Of a stretch of 64,000 nucleotides of DNA, positions 41,574-51,418 are shown piece by piece. Within the stretch, counting starts at the first letter, position 1, and every line of letters starts with the position of its first letter. The stretch covers positions 1 through 64,000 of the forward strand of contig NZ_JAERRL010000016.1 of assembly GCF_016741785.1 (NCBI RefSeq), written 5' to 3'. This stretch comes from Streptomyces sp. 7-21. Its GTDB lineage: Bacteria; Actinomycetota; Actinomycetes; Streptomycetales; Streptomycetaceae. Position numbers and translations under genes: made by a program. The notes below the pieces were generated by a model. It was not told the origin of the DNA and searched no databases. It saw only the letters and a list, made by a program, of their open reading frames with translations.

Positions 41574-43295
41574 ATGGCCCGCGTGAGGAGCAGCGAGACC
41601 GCCACCGGGACACGGCCAGCACCAGGCACCGAGCGGGTGCCGGGCTGGGAGCGGCGGCTGCGCCTCTTCGGCTACACGCCGCGCCGGAAGGCCGGCGTCG
41701 GGCACCGGCTGGTCCCGCCGTTCCCCGAGCCGGGGACGGCCACGTGGCGGTTCCTCGGCTTCTCCGGCGAGGCGTCGCTCCGCCTGGCGCGGCTGTCCGC
41801 CTGGGGCGGGCCGCTGCTGGTCGCGCTCGTCGCCGGCGTGCTGCGCTTCGCCCGGCTCGGCAGCCCGGACGCGGTGATCTTCGACGAGACGTACTACGCC
41901 AAGGACGCCTGGTCGCTGCTCCAGAAGGGCTACGAGACCGAGTGGCCCGACGACGCCGACGAGCGGATCATCGCCGGGGCCACACCGTTCGACGACACCG
42001 CCGCCTACGTCGTCCACCCGCCCGGCGGGAAGTGGGTCATCGCCCTCGGCGAGTGGTTCTTCGGGCTCACCCCCTTCGGGTGGCGCTTCATGGTGGCGCT
42101 GCTGGGCACGCTGTCGGTGCTGATGCTGTGCCGCATCGGCCGCCGCCTGTTCCGCTCCACGGCCCTGGGCTGCCTCGCGGGCGGGCTGCTGGCCGTGGAC
42201 GGGCTGCACTTCGTGATGAGCCGCACGGCCCTGCTGGACCTGGTGCTGACGTTCTGGCTGCTGGCGGCGTTCGGCTGCCTGCTCCTCGACCGCGACGCCG
42301 CGCGGGCCCGGCTCGCCGCCGCCCTGCCCACGGGCAGCGACGGCGTCACCCGGCCGCAGGCGGACACCGGCGCGCGGCTGCGCCTGGGCTGGCGGCCGTG
42401 GCGGATCGCCGCCGGGGTCTGCCTGGGCCTGGCCTGCGCCACGAAGTGGAACGGCGCCTACGTGCTCGCCGCCTTCGGGATCCTCACGGTGCTGTGGGAC
42501 GCGGCGGCGCGCCGTACGGCCGGCGCGTACCGCCCGTACCGCGCGATGCTGCGGCGCGACGCGCTCCCGGCGTTCTGCGCGCTGGTGCCGGTGGCGCTGC
42601 TGACGTATCTGGCGTCCTGGACCGGGTGGTTCGCCACCTCCGGCGGCTACCACCGCGACTGGGCCGAGACGGCCGGGCAGGGCGGGTCGTTCACCTGGGT
42701 GCCGGGCCCGCTGCGCAGCCTGTGGCACTACACGTTCCAGGTCTACAACTTCCACGTCTCGCTGGAGTCGCCGCACGACTACGAGTCCAACCCCTGGTCC
42801 TGGCTGGTCGCGGCGCGGCCCGTCAACTACTACTACGTCTCGGCGGAAGAGGGCCAGAACGGCTGCGGCTTCGCCGGGGGCTGCGTCCGCCAGGTGCTCG
42901 CGCTGGGCACCCCGCTGCTGTGGTGGACCGCCTGCTTCGCGCTCGCCTACGCCTGCTACCGCTGGCTGTTCCGCCGGGACTGGCGGGCGGGCGCCATCCT
43001 CTGCGCGGTGGCCGCCGGCTACCTGCCGTGGATGCTGTACCAGGAGCGCACGATCTTCTACTTCTACGCGGTCGTGCTCACGCCGTTCCTCTGCCTGGCC
43101 GTCGCCCTGCTGATCGGCGCGATGGCCGGCCCGCCGGGGTGCAGCGAGCGCCGCCGCGTCAGCGGCATCGTGGCCTCCGGCGTGCTGGTGCTGCTGATTA
43201 TCTGGAACTTCATTTATTTCTACCCGATTTACTCCGGTCTGGAGATTCCCCAGGACGGCTGGCACGACCGCATGTGGCTCGATACCTGGGTGTGA
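41574..43295 (+). CDS. pmt: Polyprenyl-phosphate-mannose protein O-mannosyltransferase
   Basis: A 573-residue integral membrane GT39 enzyme that transfers mannose to Ser/Thr of exported proteins; the S. coelicolor orthologue Pmt is needed for phage phiC31 infection. Features are the catalytic loop AVIFDETYYAKDAWSLL with the DE motif, HPPGGKWVIALGE, many hydrophobic helices after residue 80, and HDYESNPWSWLVAARPVNYY. The ATG at 41574 is preferred to an ATG at 41511 because the upstream residues are unconserved. It is divergent from rsmI. Confidence 0.94.
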   Translation: MARVRSSETATGTRPAPGTERVPGWERRLRLFGYTPRRKAGVGHRLVPPFPEPGTATWRFLGFSGEASLRLARLSAWGGPLLVALVAGVLRFARLGSPDAVIFDETYYAKDAWSLLQKGYETEWPDDADERIIAGATPFDDTAAYVVHPPGGKWVIALGEWFFGLTPFGWRFMVALLGTLSVLMLCRIGRRLFRSTALGCLAGGLLAVDGLHFVMSRTALLDLVLTFWLLAAFGCLLLDRDAARARLAAALPTGSDGVTRPQADTGARLRLGWRPWRIAAGVCLGLACATKWNGAYVLAAFGILTVLWDAAARRTAGAYRPYRAMLRRDALPAFCALVPVALLTYLASWTGWFATSGGYHRDWAETAGQGGSFTWVPGPLRSLWHYTFQVYNFHVSLESPHDYESNPWSWLVAARPVNYYYVSAEEGQNGCGFAGGCVRQVLALGTPLLWWTACFALAYACYRWLFRRDWRAGAILCAVAAGYLPWMLYQERTIFYFYAVVLTPFLCLAVALLIGAMAGPPGCSERRRVSGIVASGVLVLLIIWNFIYFYPIYSGLEIPQDGWHDRMWLDTWV

Positions 43296-43484
43296 CCGGT
43301 CCGTGCCGTCGCGCGGCGCGTGACCGGGTAGGCTGCGCTCCCCCGAGGGCGTTCGCTGTGCCGGCGCGTCGTCAGCGCGCGGCCGCGCCCCGGGAGCGGG
43401 GGAGCATCTTTCTTCTTTCCACGTGAGCACCTCTCACCGTGGGAACGCAGCGACTTCACGGGCGATTTCGGGAACAGGGCGGTC

Positions 43485-45149
43485 ATGCGGGACGGTCAGA
43501 GACTGGCGGTTATCGGCGGGGCGGTGGTGGCCGCCGCCACCGTCGTCGGCTTCGCGGCGTACGGCGTGATGCACTTTGGCGGCGGTGATGGCGACGGCAC
43601 CGGGACGGTGGCGGCGGCGTCCGGCACTGGGCAGGACGACTCCGCGCAGCAGGACGGGCCGCCGGCCGAGGCGGAGGTGCGGGAGACGGCGGCCGGGTTC
43701 CTCACGGCCTGGGAGGAGGGCGACGCGCGGGCCGCCGCCGCGCTCACCGACGATCCCGGTGCGGCGCGCGCCGCGCTGGAGGCGCTGGCCGAGGAGGCGG
43801 GCGTTACGGACCTGACGGTGGCCGCGGGCGAACCGGAGGAAGGGACCGTGCCGTTCACCGTGGACGCGCGGATCGCGTACCGGGCCCAGGGCGAGCGGCA
43901 CGAAGCCCCGTTCGGCTACGAATCGGAGCTGACCGTGGTGCGGTCGGCCGGCTCCGGCGAGCCCGTCGTGCACTGGGAGCCGTCGGTGCTGTATCCGGGG
44001 CTGCGGGAGGGCCAGTCACTGGCGACCGGACCGCTCCAGCGGCGCGCCGACGTCGAGGTGCTGGACGCGAACGGCGACGTGCTGAGCGCCGAGGAGTTCC
44101 CCTCGCTGGCGCCCGTGCTCGCCGACGTGGCCGAGCGGTACGAGGAGGAGTCCGGCGCCTTCCGCGGCAGGTCGCTGAACATCGTGGACGCCGGCGGCGA
44201 GGTGGTCGAGCGGCTCCAGCGCCTGGCCGAGCCGGAGACCGGACAGGTGCCGACGACGATCGACCCGGCGGTCCAGCGCGCCGCCGAGGACGCGGTGGCG
44301 GCCGAGGACGGCGCGTCCGCCGTGGCGATCGAGCCGAGCACCGGCGCGATCAGAGCGATCGCCAACGAAAACCCCGACGGGTTCAACACCGCGCTCCAGG
44401 GCTCGTACGCGCCGGGCTCCACATTCAAGATCGTGTCGGCCTCGCTGCTGATCCAGGAAGGGCTGGCCTCGGCCGGCGAGCCGCACCCGTGCCCGAAGTT
44501 CTTCGAGTACGGCGGCTGGCGGTTCCAGAACCTCGACCGGTTCGAGATCCGCGGCGGCACGTTCGCCGACAGCTTCTCGGCCTCCTGCAACACGGCGTTC
44601 ATCAGCCAGGCGCCCGAGCTGGACGACGACGCGCTGGGCAACCACGCCCGGGACGTCTTCGGCCTCGGCCTGACCTGGGAGGTCGGCACCGCGACGATGG
44701 ACGGCCAGGTCCCCACGCAGTCGGGCGCACAGATGGCGGCGTCGCTGATCGGGCAGGGCGGGGTGCGGATGAACCCGCTGACGATGGCCTCGGTCTCGGC
44801 GACGGTGCAAAACGGCGGGTTCCGCCAGCCCTATCTGGTGCCGGCCGAGTTCGACGGCAGGCAGCTGGCCCAGGCTCCCGGGGAGCTGTCGCCCGCCGCC
44901 GCGGAGGAGCTGCGGGGACTGATGAACACCACGGCCCGGTACGGCACCGCGGCCGAGGCGATGGCGGGCCTCGACGGCGACATCGGCGCCAAGACGGGCT
45001 CGGCCGAGGTCGACGGGCAGGAGCGGCCCAACGCCTGGTTCACCGGCTACCGCAACGACCTGGCGGTCGCCGCGGTCGTCCCCGACTCCGGCCACGGCGG
45101 CGAGTTCGCCGGGCCGATCGTCGCGGACGTGCTGCGCTTGGCCGGCTGA
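43485..45149 (+). CDS. Penicillin-binding protein, class B transpeptidase-like
   Basis: A 554-residue protein with an N-terminal membrane helix (LAVIGGAVVAAATVVGFAAYGVM), an NTF2-like MecA-type domain at about 60-185, and a transpeptidase domain from about 245. The catalytic motifs are SYAPGSTFKIVSA (SxxK), FSASCNTAF (SCN) and GAKTGSAE (KTG). A Ser/Gly/Asp-rich linker follows the membrane helix. It cross-links peptidoglycan in the wall. ATG at 43485 fits. A strong hairpin follows. Confidence 0.92.
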   Translation: MRDGQRLAVIGGAVVAAATVVGFAAYGVMHFGGGDGDGTGTVAAASGTGQDDSAQQDGPPAEAEVRETAAGFLTAWEEGDARAAAALTDDPGAARAALEALAEEAGVTDLTVAAGEPEEGTVPFTVDARIAYRAQGERHEAPFGYESELTVVRSAGSGEPVVHWEPSVLYPGLREGQSLATGPLQRRADVEVLDANGDVLSAEEFPSLAPVLADVAERYEEESGAFRGRSLNIVDAGGEVVERLQRLAEPETGQVPTTIDPAVQRAAEDAVAAEDGASAVAIEPSTGAIRAIANENPDGFNTALQGSYAPGSTFKIVSASLLIQEGLASAGEPHPCPKFFEYGGWRFQNLDRFEIRGGTFADSFSASCNTAFISQAPELDDDALGNHARDVFGLGLTWEVGTATMDGQVPTQSGAQMAASLIGQGGVRMNPLTMASVSATVQNGGFRQPYLVPAEFDGRQLAQAPGELSPAAAEELRGLMNTTARYGTAAEAMAGLDGDIGAKTGSAEVDGQERPNAWFTGYRNDLAVAAVVPDSGHGGEFAGPIVADVLRLAG

Positions 45150-45164
45150 GCGCGGACCAGAGCG

Positions 45165-45204
45165 CCACGAGCCCGGTGCGGCGGGACCCGCACCGGGCTC
45201 GTGG
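45165..45204. terminator. 17-bp hairpin between the PBP and MMPL genes
   Basis: Perfect stem CCACGAGCCCGGTGCGG / CCGCACCGGGCTCGTGG with a 6-base loop. It lies between two convergent genes and probably ends transcription in both directions. Confidence 0.9.
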
Positions 45205-45238
45205 TGTGTTCAGGCGGCGGCGCGCCGGACGGGCGGCG

Positions 45239-47485
45239 TCAGCCGACCGGCTCCGGCTGCCGCTGCTGCGCGTCCTGGGCGGGACGGCCCTTGCCCTGCG
45301 CGTCGAGGTACCGCCCCAGCGACTCGCCCTCGACGTCGACGTTGGGCAGGATCCGGTCCAGCCACTTCGGCAGCCACCAGGCGCGCTCGCCGACCAGGCC
45401 CATGATCGCCGGGACGATCGTCATGCGGACCACGAAGGCGTCGAGCAGGACGGCCGCGGCGAGGCCGAAGCCCATCATCTTCACCATCGCCTCGGCGGAG
45501 GTGACGGCGAAGCCCGCGAAGACGCTGATCATGATGACCGCGGCGGCCGTGACCACCCGGGCGTTGAGGTTGAAGCCGGTGACGACGGACTGCTTGGGGT
45601 CCTCGCCGTGGACGTGGGCCTCGCGCATCCGGGTCACGAGGAAGACCTCGTAGTCCATGGCCAGGCCGAACACCACGCCGACCATGAAGATCGGCATCAT
45701 GCTCATGATCGGCCCGGTCTCCTCGACGCCGATCAGCTCGGCGCCCCAGCCCCACTGGAAGACCGCCACGACGGCGCCCAGGGCGGCGAGCACGGAGAAC
45801 AGGAAGCCGAGCGCGGCCTTCAGCGGCACCAGGATGGACCGGAAGACGACCATCAGCAGCACGAACGCCAGGCCGACGACCAGCGCCAGGTAGGGCACCA
45901 GCGCCCGGTTCATCACCTCGGAGAAGTCGATGTTCGCCGCGGTGGCGCCGGAGACGAAGATGTTCGTGCCGGTCTCCTCGCCCAGGCCGTCCGAGACGTC
46001 GGCGCGGATGCGCTCGACCAGTTCCGTCGTCTCGTGGTCGGCCGGGCCGGTCGCCGGGAACGCCAGCATCGTGGCGACTGTGCCGTCCTGGTTGAACGCC
46101 GCGGGCGCGACCTGGACGACGCCGTCGAGGCCGCTGATCTCGTCGCTGATGGTGGTGGTCGCGGCCTCCATGTCCGTGCCGTCCTGGCCTTCGATGACGA
46201 GCATCAGCGGACCGTTGAAGCCGGGGCCGAAGCCCTCGCTGAGGAGGTCGTAGGACCGGCGGAGCGTGGTGTCCTCGGGCTGGGTGCCGTTGTCCGGCAG
46301 GCCCATCTCCATGCTGGCGAGGGGGGCCGCGAGGGCGCCCAGGGCGGCGACCGCGGCGATCAGGACCAGGCCGGGGCGGCGCAGGATCGCGCGCGACCAG
46401 CGGGTGCCGCCGTTGTCCTTGCCGGAGTTGCTGAGCGAGGACGGCACGCCGGTCTCGGGGTTCTGCCGGCGCATCCGCCGCCCGAAGATGAACTTGCCGA
46501 CGATGCCGAAGGCCGCGGGCACCAGCGTCAGGGCCACGATGACGGCGATGGCGACGGTCGCGGCGGCGGCGAGGCCCATCTTGGTGAGCAGCGGCACGTT
46601 GACCACAGCCAGGCCGGCCAGGGCGATGATGACCGTCAGGCCCGCGAAGATCACGGCGGAGCCGGCGGTGCCGACGGCGCGGCCGGCGGCCTCCTCGCGG
46701 GAGTGGCCTGCGACCAGCTCCGCGCGGTAGCGGGAGGCGATGAACAGCGCGTAGTCGATGCCGACGGCGAGGCCGATCATCGACGCCAGGATGCCGGTCA
46801 TCGCGGACAGGCCCAGGGTGGCGGACAGGGCCGTGATGCCGGTCACGCCGGCCATGAGGCCGATCAGGGCGGTCAGCAGCGGCAGCCCGGCGGCGACCAT
46901 CGAGCCGAAGGTGATGACCAGCACGATCGCGGCGACGATGATGCCGATCACCTCGCCGCCGCCCAGTTCGACCTCTTCCATGGCGACCTCGCCGCTGGCC
47001 TCAACGGTCAGCCCCGCCTCGCGGCCGGTCTCCATGGCGTTGACGAGCTGCTCACGCATCTCCGGCGTGATGTCGCTGAAGGTGACGCCGTAGTCCACCG
47101 TGGTGTAGGCGTGCGTCTTGTCCGGGTTGACCGTGCCCGTCTCGAACGGGTCGGTGACGGACAGCACCTCGTCGCCGTTCCGCAGCTGGGCCAGCACGTC
47201 CTGGATCGCGGCCCGGTTCTCCTCCGAGGCCAGCGTCTCACCCTCGGGAGCCGCGAAGACGACGGTGGACTCCATCGCGTCGGCGTTCGCCTCGGCGAAG
47301 GACTCCTCCAGCACGTCGAAGGCTTCCTGGGACTCCGTGCCGGGAAGCGAATAGTCGTCGTCGGGCGGGTCACCGGCGTTGGCGGCGGCGGCACTTATGC
47401 CGACCAGCAGGGCAAGCCAGGCAGCGGCCACCCACCAGCGGCGCCGGAAGCACAGGCGGCCGAGTTTGTACAGAAACGTAGCCAC
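45239..47485 (-). CDS. MMPL/RND family transporter
   Basis: A 748-residue membrane protein of the MmpL type. It starts with a basic region and helix (RRWWVAAAWLALLVGISAAA), then a large extracellular loop (about 35-165), a block of membrane helices (about 170-330), a second loop (about 385-510) and a final helix block (about 515-710). MMPL features are GLAVGIDYALFIASRYRAEL and VFGLAMDYEVFLVTRMREAH. Such proteins export lipids or drugs by proton motive force; the substrate here is unknown. The GTG start is divergent from the tricorn protease gene, with a 28-bp palindrome between. Confidence 0.93.
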   Translation of the reverse strand: MATFLYKLGRLCFRRRWWVAAAWLALLVGISAAAANAGDPPDDDYSLPGTESQEAFDVLEESFAEANADAMESTVVFAAPEGETLASEENRAAIQDVLAQLRNGDEVLSVTDPFETGTVNPDKTHAYTTVDYGVTFSDITPEMREQLVNAMETGREAGLTVEASGEVAMEEVELGGGEVIGIIVAAIVLVITFGSMVAAGLPLLTALIGLMAGVTGITALSATLGLSAMTGILASMIGLAVGIDYALFIASRYRAELVAGHSREEAAGRAVGTAGSAVIFAGLTVIIALAGLAVVNVPLLTKMGLAAAATVAIAVIVALTLVPAAFGIVGKFIFGRRMRRQNPETGVPSSLSNSGKDNGGTRWSRAILRRPGLVLIAAVAALGALAAPLASMEMGLPDNGTQPEDTTLRRSYDLLSEGFGPGFNGPLMLVIEGQDGTDMEAATTTISDEISGLDGVVQVAPAAFNQDGTVATMLAFPATGPADHETTELVERIRADVSDGLGEETGTNIFVSGATAANIDFSEVMNRALVPYLALVVGLAFVLLMVVFRSILVPLKAALGFLFSVLAALGAVVAVFQWGWGAELIGVEETGPIMSMMPIFMVGVVFGLAMDYEVFLVTRMREAHVHGEDPKQSVVTGFNLNARVVTAAAVIMISVFAGFAVTSAEAMVKMMGFGLAAAVLLDAFVVRMTIVPAIMGLVGERAWWLPKWLDRILPNVDVEGESLGRYLDAQGKGRPAQDAQQRQPEPVG

Positions 47486-47632
47486 GGGGCAGGTTCTCCT
47501 GTCCGGGGTGTCGTGAAATGGAACGGTGGGGAGAGGGGCTGAGGCGGCAGGGCGGACGGGGTAAGGGCGGGCAGAGATGTGTCAGTTCATGCCACGAGAC
47601 GCGCAACCGCCTGCCTCGGGTGAGCCAATGAC

Positions 47633-47660
47633 ACATATTGTGATTCAGATCACAACATGT
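47633..47660. promoter_or_regulatory. 28-bp near-perfect palindrome with a CRP-like core
   Basis: ACATATTGTGAT / ATCACAACATGT arms of 12 bp flank the 4-base centre TCAG with one mismatched pair. The core TGTGA-N6-TCACA (47640-47654) equals the classic CRP/FNR-family half-site pattern. It lies 47 bases before the tricorn start and about 148 from the MMPL start, and is AT-rich in very GC-rich DNA. A Crp-type or unknown regulator is inferred. Confidence 0.75.
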
Positions 47661-47707
47661 TCCTTTCGTGACTTGCCGCCATCGTCCCAGCACCGAAGCA
47701 TGGAACC

Positions 47708-50700
47708 GTGAGCGACGAACTCAACACATCCGCCGAGTCCCTCAGCCAACCCGAGGAGTGTGACGGCTACCTTCGTTTCCCGCATCTTCACGGTGAACTG
47801 CTCTGCTTCACCGCCGAGGACGATCTGTGGATCGCCCCGCTCCCGGAACCCGGCCAGCGGCCGGGCCGGGCCTGGCGGCTGACCGCCGACCGCACGCGCA
47901 TCGCCACTCCCCGATTCTCGCCGGATGGCCGCCACATCGCGTTCATCAGCTGGCGGACGCTGGATCCGGAAATACACCTCGCGGCCGTCGACGGTGGCGG
48001 CCCCGCGCGGCAGCTGAGCTTCTGGGGTGCCTCCGACACGCGCGTCTGCGGCTGGACACCGCCCGACGCCTCCGGCCCCAGCCGGATCCTTGCGGTCAGC
48101 TCGCACGAACAGCCGTTCTCGCATCTTACCTGGGCGTATCAGCTCTCCCCCGAGGGCGGACCGGGCGAGAAGCTGCCCTGGGGCCCCGTCGCCGACATCG
48201 CGGTCACGGGCAGCGGGGCCGAGCGCCGCACCCTCCTGCTCACCGGCAAGGCGCCGCACGAACCGGCCGCCTGGAAGCGGTACCGGGGCGGCGCCATGGG
48301 CCGGCTGTGGTTCCACGGCCAGCGGCTGCTGCCCGGTCTGGGCGGCCACATCGACTGCCCGATGATCGTCGGCGACCGGATCGCGTTCCTCTCCGACCAC
48401 GAAGGGATCGGCAACCTCTACTCCTGCCGCTTCGACGGCACCGACCTGCGGCGGCACACCGACCACGACGACTTCTACGCCCGCCACGCCTCGACCGACG
48501 GCCGGCGCGTGGTCTACCAGTGCGGCGGCCAGCTCTGGCTCGCCGAGAACCTCGATGACCCCGAAGGTGTGCCCCGGCGCCTGCCCGTGCGCCTGGCCGG
48601 CCCGCGCACCGGGCGCCGCCCGTACCAGATCCCGGCCGCCCGCCACGTCGACTCGCTGGCCGTGGACACCACCGGCCGCGCCAGCGCGGTCTGCGTGCGC
48701 GGCAGCCTGTACTGGCTGACCCACCGCGACGGCCCGGCGCGCGCGCTCGCGGCCACGCCGGGCGTGCGGGTACGCGAGCCGGTCATGCTCGGGGACACCG
48801 GGCGGATCGCCTACGTCACGGACGCCGAGGGCGAGGACGCCATCGAGATCGCCTACCTGCCGCGCGCCAGCGGCGGGCGGGAGCCGGTCCGGATCGCCGC
48901 CGGGCAGCTGGGGCACGTGCGGGAGATGGCGGCCTCCCCGGACGGCACGACGCTCGCGGTCGCCTCCCACGACGGGCGGCTGCTGGTCATCACGGTGCCG
49001 CAGCCGGAGGCCAGCGACGCCGGCGGGCCCGGCACGGGCGGCGGCAGCGGCGGTGACGGCGGTGACGGCACAGACACGGACGCCGGCGGAGGGGCCGGAA
49101 CCGACAAGGACGCTGGCAAGGACGCCGGCAAGGACGCCGGCAAGGACGCCGGCAAGGACGCTGACAAAGACAGCGGTAAGGACAGCGGCAAGGACAGGAC
49201 GGGGGCGGCGGACTCCGGCGAGGCCGGGACCGCCCGGCCGGAGGTGACCGAGCTGGTGCGCTCGGTCAACGGCCCGGTGCGCGACCTGGCGTTCTCCCCC
49301 GACTCCGCCTGGCTGGCCTGGGCGCACCCCGGCATCGGCCACTCGCTGAGCAAGATCAAGATCGCGCGGCTGGCGGAGGCCGAGGGCGAGGAGCGGGTCC
49401 TGGACGTCACCGACGGCCGCTTCGAGGACGAGGAGCCGGTCTTCACCAGCGACGGCAGGTACCTGGCGTTCCTGTCGTGGCGCGGCTTCGACCCGGTGTA
49501 CGACGTGCACACCGGCGACCTGTCGTTCCCGCTGGGCTGCCGCCCGTACCTGGTGCCGCTGTCGTCGGCGACGCGCTCGCCGTTCGCGATCACGCCGGAG
49601 GGCCGCCCGGCCATGGGCGGCCTGGACCCGGTCGACACCCGCGGCGAGGGCGGCGAGGACGGCGGCTCGGGCGAGGGCACGGTGCTGGTCGAGGCGGAGG
49701 GCCTGGCCAGCCGGGTGACGCCGTTCCCGGTGGCCGCCTCCAAGTACTCCTCGCTGTACCCGGTCAGCGGCGGCGGCCTGGTGTGGCTGCGGTGGCCGAT
49801 CTCGGGCGCGCTGGGCGAGACGTTCGTCAACCCCGACGACACCTCGGGCAAGCCGACGCTGGAGCACTTCGACCTGGCCAAGGCCAAGCGGACCGAGCTG
49901 ACCAAGCACATCGACTGGTTCAGCGTCAGCGGCGACGGCCAGCGCCTGGTGGTCTGCGAGGACGACGAGCTGCGCGCCGTGCCCGCGACCGAGACCGCCG
50001 ACAGCGACTCCACGGTCGAGCTGGACATGCGGCGGATCACGCACGTCGTGGACCCGTGCGCGGAGTGGCGGCAGTCCTTCGAGGAGGCCGGGCGCGTGCT
50101 GCGGGACTACTTCTGGGACCCGAAGATGGGCGGCATCGACTGGCCCGGCGTGCTGGCGCAGTACCGGCCGCTGGTCGAGCGGGTCGCGACGCCGGACGAG
50201 TTCGCCGACCTGCTGCGGGAGACCGCGGGCGAGCTGGGCACCTCCCACGCGTACGTCTCGGCGGCGCGGCGCAACGAGGGGCCGCGCCACTACCAGCGGC
50301 CGATCGGCCTGCTGGGGGCCAACTTCACGCGCACGAAGGACGGCCGCTGGAAGCTGGCGCGCATCCTGCCGGGCGAGTCGTCCGACCCGAAGGCCCGCTC
50401 GCCGCTGGCCGGCACGGGCGTGCGGGAGGGCGCGGTCCTCACGCACGTCGGCGGGCGGCCGGTCGATCCGGTGCTCGGGCCGTGGCCGCTGCTCGACGCG
50501 ACGGGCGGCACCAGCGTGGAGCTGACGTTCGAGGAGCCGGAGGGCGGCCAGCGCAGGATCGCCGTGATCCCGCTGGTCAGCGACCGCCCGCTGCGGTACC
50601 AGGACTGGGTGGCGCGGCGGCGCGAGGTCGTGCGCGAGCTGAGCGACGGCAAGTGCGGCTACGTGCACATCCCGGACATGGGCGGCTCGGGCTGGGCACA

Positions 50701-51292
50701 GTTCAACCGGGACCTGCGGCGGGAGTTCTCGATGCCCGCGCTGATCGTGGACGTGCGGGGCAACGCGGGCGGCCACATCAGCGAGCTGGTCATCGAGAAG
50801 CTGTCGCGCACGATCCTCGGCTGGGACGTCACGCGCAACGCGCAGCCCGTCTCCTACGCCTCGGACGCGCCCCGTGGCCCGGTGGTGGCCGTCGCGGACG
50901 AGGCGACGTCCTCGGACGGCGACATGATCACGGCCGCGTTCCGGCTGCTGAAGCTGGGCCCGGTCGTCGGCACCCGGACCTGGGGCGGCGTCATCGGCAT
51001 CAGCGGCAGCCACCGCCTCGGCGACGGCACGCACATCACGGTGCCGATGAACGCCGCGTGGTTCGACGGCTACGGCTGGGGCGTGGAGAACTACGGCGTC
51101 GAGCCCGACATCGAGGCGGAGCGCTCCCCGGTGGACTGGGCCGAGGGCCGCACGGTCGTGCTGGAGACGGCGGTGCGGCTGGCGCTGGACATGCTCGCCG
51201 AGCGCCCGGCTGCCGAGCCGCCGGGCTACCGCGACATGCCGGACCGGCGCCGGCCGAAGCTGCCGCCGCGGCCGGGCCGGGCGCGCGGGTAG
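47708..51292 (+). CDS. Tricorn protease homologue (S41 peptidase)
   Basis: A 1194-residue cytosolic self-compartmentalising protease homologue. Residues 20-700 form beta-propellers (ATPRFSPDGRHIAFISW, PVFTSDGRYLAFLSWRGFD). A linker at about 435-510 is Gly/Asp-rich and holds seven KDAG-type repeats. From about 780 comes the catalytic region: WDPKMGGIDW, ELGTSHAYVSA (His of the tricorn core), a PDZ-like domain (LTHVGGRPVDPVLGPWPLLD) and DEATSSDGDMITAAFRL with the nucleophilic Ser, then GTRTWGGVIGISG. The GTG at 47708 is the first in-frame start. It is divergent from the MMPL gene. Confidence 0.93.
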   Translation: MSDELNTSAESLSQPEECDGYLRFPHLHGELLCFTAEDDLWIAPLPEPGQRPGRAWRLTADRTRIATPRFSPDGRHIAFISWRTLDPEIHLAAVDGGGPARQLSFWGASDTRVCGWTPPDASGPSRILAVSSHEQPFSHLTWAYQLSPEGGPGEKLPWGPVADIAVTGSGAERRTLLLTGKAPHEPAAWKRYRGGAMGRLWFHGQRLLPGLGGHIDCPMIVGDRIAFLSDHEGIGNLYSCRFDGTDLRRHTDHDDFYARHASTDGRRVVYQCGGQLWLAENLDDPEGVPRRLPVRLAGPRTGRRPYQIPAARHVDSLAVDTTGRASAVCVRGSLYWLTHRDGPARALAATPGVRVREPVMLGDTGRIAYVTDAEGEDAIEIAYLPRASGGREPVRIAAGQLGHVREMAASPDGTTLAVASHDGRLLVITVPQPEASDAGGPGTGGGSGGDGGDGTDTDAGGGAGTDKDAGKDAGKDAGKDAGKDADKDSGKDSGKDRTGAADSGEAGTARPEVTELVRSVNGPVRDLAFSPDSAWLAWAHPGIGHSLSKIKIARLAEAEGEERVLDVTDGRFEDEEPVFTSDGRYLAFLSWRGFDPVYDVHTGDLSFPLGCRPYLVPLSSATRSPFAITPEGRPAMGGLDPVDTRGEGGEDGGSGEGTVLVEAEGLASRVTPFPVAASKYSSLYPVSGGGLVWLRWPISGALGETFVNPDDTSGKPTLEHFDLAKAKRTELTKHIDWFSVSGDGQRLVVCEDDELRAVPATETADSDSTVELDMRRITHVVDPCAEWRQSFEEAGRVLRDYFWDPKMGGIDWPGVLAQYRPLVERVATPDEFADLLRETAGELGTSHAYVSAARRNEGPRHYQRPIGLLGANFTRTKDGRWKLARILPGESSDPKARSPLAGTGVREGAVLTHVGGRPVDPVLGPWPLLDATGGTSVELTFEEPEGGQRRIAVIPLVSDRPLRYQDWVARRREVVRELSDGKCGYVHIPDMGGSGWAQFNRDLRREFSMPALIVDVRGNAGGHISELVIEKLSRTILGWDVTRNAQPVSYASDAPRGPVVAVADEATSSDGDMITAAFRLLKLGPVVGTRTWGGVIGISGSHRLGDGTHITVPMNAAWFDGYGWGVENYGVEPDIEAERSPVDWAEGRTVVLETAVRLALDMLAERPAAEPPGYRDMPDRRRPKLPPRPGRARG
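49106..49189 (+). repeat. Seven 12-bp units in the tricorn linker
   Basis: Tandem AAGGACGCCGGC-like units encode KDAG four times, KDAD once and KDSG twice (residues 467-494), followed by KDR. Codon choice varies in the later units, so the array is not all recent. It sits in a linker between propeller blades. Confidence 0.9.
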
Positions 51293-51418
51293 CGGCAGCC
51301 GGACGGGCGCACCAACGGAGATGCCCCGTTTTCACGCCAATGGCCCCGACATGCGCGGAGTGTCCTGTCATGCCACGCTGGCATCACAGCCCCTTCCTTC
51401 CCGCGAGGAGACAGACAC

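Noticed and set aside
44489..47542. Open frame of about 1017 codons on the plus strand
   Set aside because: It overlaps the PBP gene out of frame and is antisense to the MMPL transporter; it has no recognisable domain.
49106..49189. Regular repeats suggesting a CRISPR array
   Set aside because: Units are 12 bp, in frame and without spacers; they encode KDAG repeats.
47645..51034. Open frame of about 1130 codons on the minus strand
   Set aside because: It is the antisense shadow of the tricorn protease gene, which shows clear family motifs on the plus strand.
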